From Elymus sibiricus (lineage: Eukaryota > Streptophyta > Magnoliopsida > Poales > Poaceae), in NCBI GenBank assembly GCA_039707655.1, contig CM077671.1:368368720-368432719 (forward strand): a stretch of 64,000 bases of DNA, written 5' to 3'. This document shows, one piece after another, positions 57,947 to 64,000 of this stretch. The position numbers were made by a program, and so were the translations under genes. Under the pieces are notes generated by a model. That model made no database searches, was not told the DNA's origin, and was given only the letters and a program-made list of their open reading frames with translations. The first letter of the stretch is position 1; the number at the start of each line of letters is the position of its first letter.

Positions 57947-57952
57947 AATAAA
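57947..57952 (+). terminator. Poly(A) signal of cassette 2
   Basis: AATAAA 79 bp after the ORF2 stop. Confidence 0.5.
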
Positions 57953-58241
57953 CTGTTTGGTTTCAAATAATGTGAGTAATTTTTACTGCTGTGATTTTTG
58001 ATCAACTGTTTTTGTTCTCAGTAAATTCCGAGGTGGGATTTTCCTTGAGCTATTGCAACAAACATTTCTCCGTGGCATAGATTTAAATTTATGCAGTGCC
58101 AGTACCCCACTGTAGTTACCCCAATTATTTTCCCTCTCACTGTAACCATGTCATATCGCGTGAGCAGGATATTTAATTTTCGAGTTATTATTGCATGATA
58201 GCAGCGGTAATATTTTTGAAACCGTCCTTAGCAAATCTCGA

Positions 58242-58271
58242 GGACGAGATTTTTCTTAAGGGGGGTAGTGT
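58242..58271 (+). other. Polypurine tract region of the large-LTR element
   Basis: The GAGGACGAGATTTTTCTTAAGGGGGG-type segment (key part AAGGGGGGTAGTG) lies immediately before the 3' LTR, the characteristic pre-LTR sequence of many plant Gypsy elements. Confidence 0.75.
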
Positions 58272-59043
58272 TGTAACACCCCAACAATTTAATATTGTTT
58301 TATTAAATAAAATGTTGCCAAAAATAATTACTTTCTATTCTCTGGATTTTCTATTGATTTCTTGGCCACTCTTTTTGTCTGAATTTCAAGAATTCTTCTC
58401 TCCTATCTGAAACTTTTGAATAATGTTGTGTGGCTTGAATGTTTTATTAAATCATTTAATTACATTTAGTAAAACCAGTGGAATAATTTTTATAATGATA
58501 TTTGCCAAGTTTTAATTCATTTGATAGCATTTTAACCCTTTTAAGAGCCTCATTTGCACTGCAACCATTTTATAACTTCATCTATAAATTCCACAAAAAT
58601 TTGTAGAGGTCATGTGATGTCCCTGGATCACTTTTATGCAAAGAAACAACTTTGTGTTTTGAAAAAATTTGAGCAAACCATCCTCATCTTCATTGTGGTC
58701 CAGTTTGGTGGTTTGTACTGCAACCCATATTTATTTTGCCCTAATGCCCTTGGTATTTTTCCTGCTATTAGTTAGCCTTACCAAACACTTAAGTCCAGGA
58801 GATCAGCCACATTGGAGTGATTTAAACATATGCAATAATGGTCTATATGTTTTGTCCAGAATTGAAGATTTGCAAAACTTGCACTAACAAGTTTCTGTTT
58901 TTCTCAAACTAACCATGCCATATTCTTGTGGATCAAAAGAGACCCCAACCTAGGAAGTTGGTGGCCAACAAGGTCATCGAGGTGGCCTTGCCATTTTGTC
59001 AAACACCTTGTGGGTCTGACCAGAATTGGCATGGTTATAAGAT

Positions 59044-59569
59044 GGAGGGGTGCCGACATTGGTCATGTGGGTGACAGTGTCATTGGCCAGCCTGGTGCGC
59101 GGCCTCGGGGTCGGCGTGGACGTCGGGGGCGGCGGTTCCGGATATGGTTGTTGGGTGTCGGCTTCGGTTGCTCGGGCGATGAAGCTGGCGGCTCGCTTGG
59201 GGCGCGACCTCGGGGTCGGTGTGTGGGGTTTTCGTTTGTAAGTCGGAGCGGCGGCTCCGGAGTTGGTTGTGGGGTGTCGGCTCTGGTTGCTTGGGTGGCA
59301 GAGCAGGCGACTCGTTTGGTGTGCGGCCTCGGGGTCGGCGTGGATGCCGGAGAAACGGCTTCGGTCTTGGTTGTGAGTGTCGGCTACGTGCTGCTCGGGT
59401 GGCGGAGCCGGCGGCTCGTCTGGTGCGCGGCCTCGGGGTCAGCGTGTGTTGTTGATGCCCTGTGGGGGCGTGTTGTAACGGTTTTCGCCCGGGTTTCCGT
59501 TAATTAACCGGGCAACTCTCTTCTATCTTAATTAATGAATCGGACCCTAATGGACCGTGTTTCAAAAAA
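59044..59569 (+). mobile_element. 5'-truncated LINE 3' end within the 3' LTR
   Basis: The insertion begins after ATAAGAT (59037-59043) and ends in CAAAAAAA followed by the same ATAAGAT (59570-59576); the 5' LTR is uninterrupted here (about 52300). The 3' part reads TAACGGTTTTCGCCCGGG and TTAATTAACCGGGCAACTC, typical of grass L1 tails. Upstream of that are 105-119 bp tandem repeats of GCGCGGCCTCGGGGTCGGCG. Confidence 0.85.
59097..59450 (+). repeat. Tandem repeats of 105-119 bp in the LINE tail
   Basis: The unit anchor GCGGCCTCGGGGTCGGCG (or one-base variants) occurs at about 59097, 59202, 59321 and 59425, each followed by TCGGCT...GGTTG and CGGCTCG blocks. Confidence 0.75.
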
Positions 59570-62006
59570 ATAAGATTGCATTGTGGACTTGCTTTATTTG
59601 CCTAACCAGAATGTCTTCTGACCCAACCTTGCCTCCTAACCTATGCCTGGGAAGTCTCAGTGGCATAGGAGCCCCCTGGAGTGCCATGGCATTCCGTCGA
59701 ATGGGTGGTGGACGTGCTCTGGGCGCGGCCAGAGCGCGCATATTGCTGCCAGCGCAACCGAGCCGCCGCGTCTCACCTACCACGCGTGCCCTTGCCCTTA
59801 TCCGCACGAAGAGCCGTGCAGTACCACCGCCACCTCACCCCGTCCGCTAGCGCCGCTCGACTGCTGCTCTGCGCAGTTCAGAGCTACCGCCATGGCCATC
59901 TTGGCGGCAAGCCTGCGGCCGCTGCCATTCCTGCCATGGACGGCACCGCCCAAGCCATAGCCGCACGCCAGCTGCCCTCTGGAACAGCTCGAGCTCATCC
60001 ACGAGCTCGTCCGCTAGTGCCAGCCGCCGCCACGTCTCCCCTGCGACAGTCGCCGGCGTTCTTATCCGCAACCGCGGGAACCGACGTCGCCGGCTATAAA
60101 AGGAGACCCCGAGCGCGCCTAGCGATCCCAGCCACCCCTGAACTGCCTTAGGAAGCCCCCCTTTCTTTAATCGGTCCGGAGCAGCCATCTTCCCCGCCTC
60201 CGGCAACCTCGGCCGCCGACGCCCCTTGACTAAATTAGCCGCAGCCAGAGCGCCCCAGCTTTCCCTATCACCACCATCCACTTCCCCTCGACCTTGCGGA
60301 GCCACCCCACCACTCAGCCTCAACCGGGAACCGCCCTAGGCCGAAACCCCATTAGCTCCCGAAGCCACCGCCCGCCGTGGAGCTCGCCTCTGGCGACCCC
60401 CTTCGTCTCCGCTAGCCTTTCGACCACTGGGAGGACTGCCCTGAACCGGCGGATCCATCCCCGCCATCGGAGCCCCGTGAGAAGCCACCGTTCGCCGGCA
60501 ATGGTCGCCGGAGCTCCGCCTCCGCTCGGCCAGAGGAGGAAGGAGGCGCGGGGGACTTGTCAAACTTGACCAGTGGGCCCAATGGACCCACTGTCAGTGA
60601 CCCCCGAGTCGGCCCGCGCTGGTTTAAGTGGAGACGCCCCCATGGAAGTACGTTTTCTCCTCGCGCAAGCGTATTTCCCTCTGAACCGTTTCCTTTTATC
60701 TGTTTTATTTTAAAACAAATTTTGACCAATCTTTGACTGGCTATAATTTCTAAAATAAAACTCCAATTGATTTGATTCTTATTCCCACCTCTCTCAAATT
60801 TCATCTAGTTTATTTTCATATTTATTTGAAAATTTTCCAAGACAACTTTTTGTACTGTTTTCAATTTGTGTGTTAATAAGAATATTCTCAAAATAGGAAT
60901 TTGGAGGGAAAAACTTTCAAAAGTTTTGGAGTGCACCTCAACTACCTACACATTTAAGGCAAGCATTCTGATCCCTGGTCTAATGTTTGTTGTGTGTTGT
61001 TTGATGTGACTACAACACCTAGATGTTTTGAAGCATGCGTTATTTCATGTGATGTTGTGATCATGCCTTGGAGTGCATGATGGAAATTCCTTGCTGTTGG
61101 AATTAAAATACTGGTGACTGTATTCACCCCCTTATACCTCACATGCCTACCGGAAGGAATCCGGAGGAGTCTCTGTCTCGGGTAGACACGAGCTTGGTGC
61201 TGACATCTCGTTGGAGCGAGAATGGTCAGTGAGGCATGAAGGGGTATGATGAGTGGTGATTTCTATCTGACGTTGTGAAATATATTTGTTGTGCTAATCA
61301 TGCAGGAACCATTTTAACCTCCTGAGTCGACAGTAGATCGAGTCTTGTGCCAGTAACCCCCATACTTTGTTTCGTACTACCACTCGTCCCTGCCGCAGGT
61401 AGGGTACGGTTCAGTAAGTTGTCAACCCCTTTCTTGGCACACACCGTACAGAGAGGCCATGGTGGAAGATACCGGGTGCATCCAGTAGGCATGCCACCTG
61501 GTCCGGGGGCATGGGTGTTTCCGGTTGGGATCGAGAGGGGGCACCCCTTAGTAGCGCGCGGTATAAATTTGATCCCATGCTAATCGAGGTTTGTAGCCTC
61601 CCCACTTAGAGTTTTGCTTAACGAGTGTCGTGGGTGATTCCAGGCATCGGTAAGTTAAGCTGGTGTGTGCGAGTTAGGTGTGTTTTCAATTCAAAGACCG
61701 TAAACGGAATTAGTCCCGATGGACTAAGGGAATCCGTTACTCGTGGGTAAAGAGTACACCCTCTGCAGAGTTTACATCTATTCGAATAGCCGTGTCCGCG
61801 GTTAAGGACTACAGTCTGTGATGGGTCAAGTGTCGGTCTTAGTGTCGGTCTTCGGAGGAAAACTTATAAACCAGAATATTGATAATGATGTGTGAGGAAT
61901 GATTATTATTATTATTATTATTGTGGACTAACCAATTATATTGTCTGTTTATCGAGTATCCCTGGGATGGTTCTACCTCCTGGATACTTATTGTGATTTT
62001 TATTAT

Positions 62007-62454
62007 ATAAGCCCTTTATGTGGCGTCGCTCAGACGCCCGACTGTGGCATGCTTGTTATTTATTTTCCTTATAAGCCCTTTATGTGGCGTCGCTCAGACG
62101 CCCGACTGTGGCATGCTTGTTATTTATTTTTCTTATAAGCCCTTTATGTGGCGTCGCTCAGACGCCCGACTGTGGCATGCTTGTTATTTATTTTCCTTAT
62201 AAGCCCTTTATGTGGCATCGCTCAGACGCCCGACTGTGGCATGCTTGTTATTTATCTTTCTTATATGCCCTTTATGTGGCATCGCACAGACGCCCGACTG
62301 TGGCATGCTTGTTCTTTATTTTCCTTATAAGCCCTTTAGGTGGCGTCGGTCAGACGCCCGACTGTGGCACGCATGTTATTTATTTTTCTTATAAGCCCTT
62401 TATGTGGCGTCGCTCAGACGCCCGACTGAGGCATGCTTTATATTATTATCCATT
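62007..62454. repeat. 64-bp tandem array, seven units (3' LTR copy)
   Basis: Units start at 62007 and every 64 bp to 62391. Unit number equals the 5' LTR copy; units four and five carry GGCATC, and units five and six have other loop changes. A variable (ATT)n run precedes it at about 61903-61921. Confidence 0.95.
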
Positions 62455-63025
62455 CGAGGCGTCGCTTCAGACACCCGATCGGTTTATTTTATTTTTATTC
62501 TCTGATTGCTTATTCATGTTTAATATGAATGACCTGCTTGCGTGCGTCATGAACTTTTATTTCGTGACTGACTAAGTGATCGTGGATTATTTCAGTGCAT
62601 GATTATCATCTGTTATATTATACCTGTTTTCATGATGTTTGCGAGTACATTCAAAGTACTCACTGGCTTGTCCCTGGCTATTGTCTTGGCCAGATTTCTT
62701 GTTTGGAGAAGAGCGCAACGACGACAGCCCGGAACCTAGGCATCGAAGATAGCAGATATGCGAAGATAGGAGTTATCCAGGTCAGCTGTTCCTGTGGGAA
62801 ATGGAGTCCCATAGACGCTGATGACCCCGAACCGCTTCCGCCACCAACCACTAGAAACCTTTTGTTGTACTCATAGACCAAAATGGTCTTGTACTTCATA
62901 TTTTTGTAATTTCGCTTGGAATTTCTGTATCAAGATTGTGTCTCATCAGCTAACAGTAATCCTTGGGCTGGTGAGCACAAGGTCCATTTACTGGGAATTA
63001 ATATCCTGGAAAACCGGTCCTGACA

Positions 63026-63791
63026 GGTTCCTACATATTCTACGAAGATCTTTATCAATTGAACCTCTATGTCAAGGATTCACTTAATCCCGTACGCTGT
63101 TCCCTTTGTTCTTCGGTATGTTACTTGCTCGAGATTCGATCGTCGGTATCTCTATACCTAGTTCAATCTCGTTACCGGCAAGTCTTTTTACTCGTTCCGT
63201 AATACTAGATCCCGTGTCTAACACTTTAGCCACATTGCTTGCAAGGCTTATTGTGATGTTGTATTACCGAGTGGGCCCTGAGATACCTCTCCCTCATACG
63301 GAGTAACAAATCCCAGTCTTGATCCATGCCAGCTCAACAGACACATTCGGAGATACCTGTAGAGCATCTTTATAGTCACCCAGTTACGTTGTGACGTTTG
63401 ATACACACAAGGTATTCCTCCGGTGTCAGTGAGTTGCATGATCTCATGGTCATAGGAATAGATACTTGACATGCAGAAAACAATAGCAATAAACTAACAC
63501 GATCATATGCTACGTTCATAGTTTGGGTCTTTTCCATCACATCATTCTCCTAATGATGTGATCTCGTTATCAAATGACATCTCATGTCTACTGCTAGGAA
63601 ACCTTAACCATCTTTGATCAACGAGCTAGTCTAGTAGAGGCTTACTAGGGACACTTTGTTTGTCTATGTATCCACACATGTATTTGAGTTTCCAATCAAT
63701 ACAATTATAGCATGGACAATAAACGATTATCATAAACAGGGAAATATAATAATAACCAATTTATTATTGCCTCTAGGGCATATTTCCAACA
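63026..63791 (-). repeat. 5' LTR of the Copia element, outer part
   Basis: Continuation of 50438-51527 beyond the nested element. It ends (minus-strand start) TGTTGGAAATATGCCC at 63791. Confidence 0.9.
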
Positions 63792-63796
63792 AGAAC

Positions 63797-64000
63797 AACT
63801 AGCTTTGCTTGGTTTCGACCTACAAGGAGTGCCGGGGCGCTCTTCGTTAGCAGAGGCAGAAGATTCCTGAACACCCTTCCCCTTCTCACGTTCATTGCGT
63901 GGCTGAAGCACCTCGATATGGATTTTACCGAAGCGGCTTTCAGCATTCAAAGTAAAGAGCAATCCCATATGCTCATCGCAAGTTAGTGGTATAAATTTTT
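63797..64000 (-). pseudogene. MULE transposase, N-terminal part (continues beyond the window)
   Basis: An open frame running in from the right edge: ITPLTCDEH-like start region, then MGLLFTLNAESRFGKIHIEVLQPR and a Lys/Ser-rich linker ending SKASC at the AGAAC target. Across the duplication the phase joins ESHNISASVSCA at 43564, showing that this and 40852-43564 were one gene. A VxLxYxxE-like end to a PB1-type N-terminal domain is plausible but cannot be confirmed from this fragment. Confidence 0.7.

Larger units (their letters stand above)
51528..63025 (+). mobile_element. Large-LTR non-autonomous element carrying two host-like gene cassettes
   Basis: The ends are TGTAACACCCC...CCTGACA with perfect GGTTC duplications (51523-51527, 63026-63030) inside the Copia LTR. 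LTRs are 4220 bp (51528-55747) and 4754 bp (58272-63025, containing a LINE insertion; 4221 bp without it). Interior 55748-58271 has a perfect initiator-Met primer site and a polypurine region GGACGAGATTTTTCTTAAGGGG, which I associate with Tekay/Del-type Gypsy elements. There is no gag-pol. It encodes instead two related proteins, each in its own promoter-ORF-poly(A) unit. LTR divergence by eye is about 2.2%, younger than the host Copia element. Confidence 0.9.
58272..63025 (+). repeat. 3' LTR of the large-LTR element, with a LINE insertion
   Basis: The partner of 51528-55747. It contains LINE sequence at 59044-59569 that is absent from the 5' LTR, a conserved TATA box at 60095-60101, and the tandem array at 62007-62454. 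Confidence 0.9.
43565..63791 (-). mobile_element. Angela/WIS/BARE-type Copia retrotransposon (with nested insertion)
   Basis: The ends are TG...CA and the flanks are perfect AGAAC duplications (43560-43564 and 63792-63796). LTRs are 43565-45415 and 50438-51527 plus 63026-63791. The interior (45416-50437, 5.0 kb) retains gag, protease, integrase, RT and RNase H remnants in Copia order, all broken. By eye I count about 55 differences between the LTRs (about 3%). It interrupts a MULE transposase gene; its own 5' LTR is interrupted by the 51528-63025 element. Confidence 0.9.

Overview
The window is large-genome grass DNA, almost certainly Triticeae (wheat, Aegilops or barley group). The evidence is an Angela/WIS/BARE-type Copia LTR whose outer end reads (minus strand) TGTTGGAAATATGCCC, several Athila-lineage Gypsy elements of the Sabrina/WHAM kind, grass L1 LINE tails, and Stowaway, Harbinger, hAT and Mutator miniature elements. 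Family names come from memory and were not searched. All counts and divergences were made by eye.

Layout. 1-2555: 3' end of a + strand Athila-like Gypsy with its 3' LTR, inserted into a - strand Gypsy (2556-8825) that keeps a gag ORF, PBS and 5' LTR. 8826-11395: decayed Gypsy pieces with a 'putative gypsy-type' ORF. 12.0-16.8 kb: six short DNA transposons placed by terminal repeats and target-site duplications, one carrying an AP2/ERF-domain ORF. 18011-18706: the one clearly intact host gene, an FD-like group A bZIP (two exons, - strand, C-terminal SAPF motif). 20.0-20.65 kb: a 5'-truncated LINE with its target duplication. 21.0-22.86 kb: a lone Copia LTR. 23473 to about 29162: a + strand Athila-type element with decayed gag and a protease domain but no RT or integrase. 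29829-30254: an unrecognised pseudogene.

31319-39829 holds a two-exon zf-GRF gene (- strand) split by a complete 7.9-kb non-autonomous Athila-type element (TSD ATCCG), one LTR of which later received a 504-bp Harbinger-type MITE. 40852-64000 holds a decayed Mutator (MULE) transposase gene (- strand) split by an Angela-type Copia element (43565-63791, TSD AGAAC). The Copia 5' LTR was itself entered by an 11.5-kb LTR element (51528-63025, TSD GGTTC), and one LTR of that element received a LINE tail. This gives four nested levels.

The most unusual object is the 51528-63025 element. It has LTRs of about 4.2 kb and no gag, protease, RT or integrase. In their place are two tandem, mutually related genes, each with its own TATA box, ORF and AATAAA signal, encoding proteins that resemble a double-stranded-RNA-binding-type fold. 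Its LTRs also carry seven 64-bp tandem units, most of which contain a perfect 6-bp-stem hairpin.
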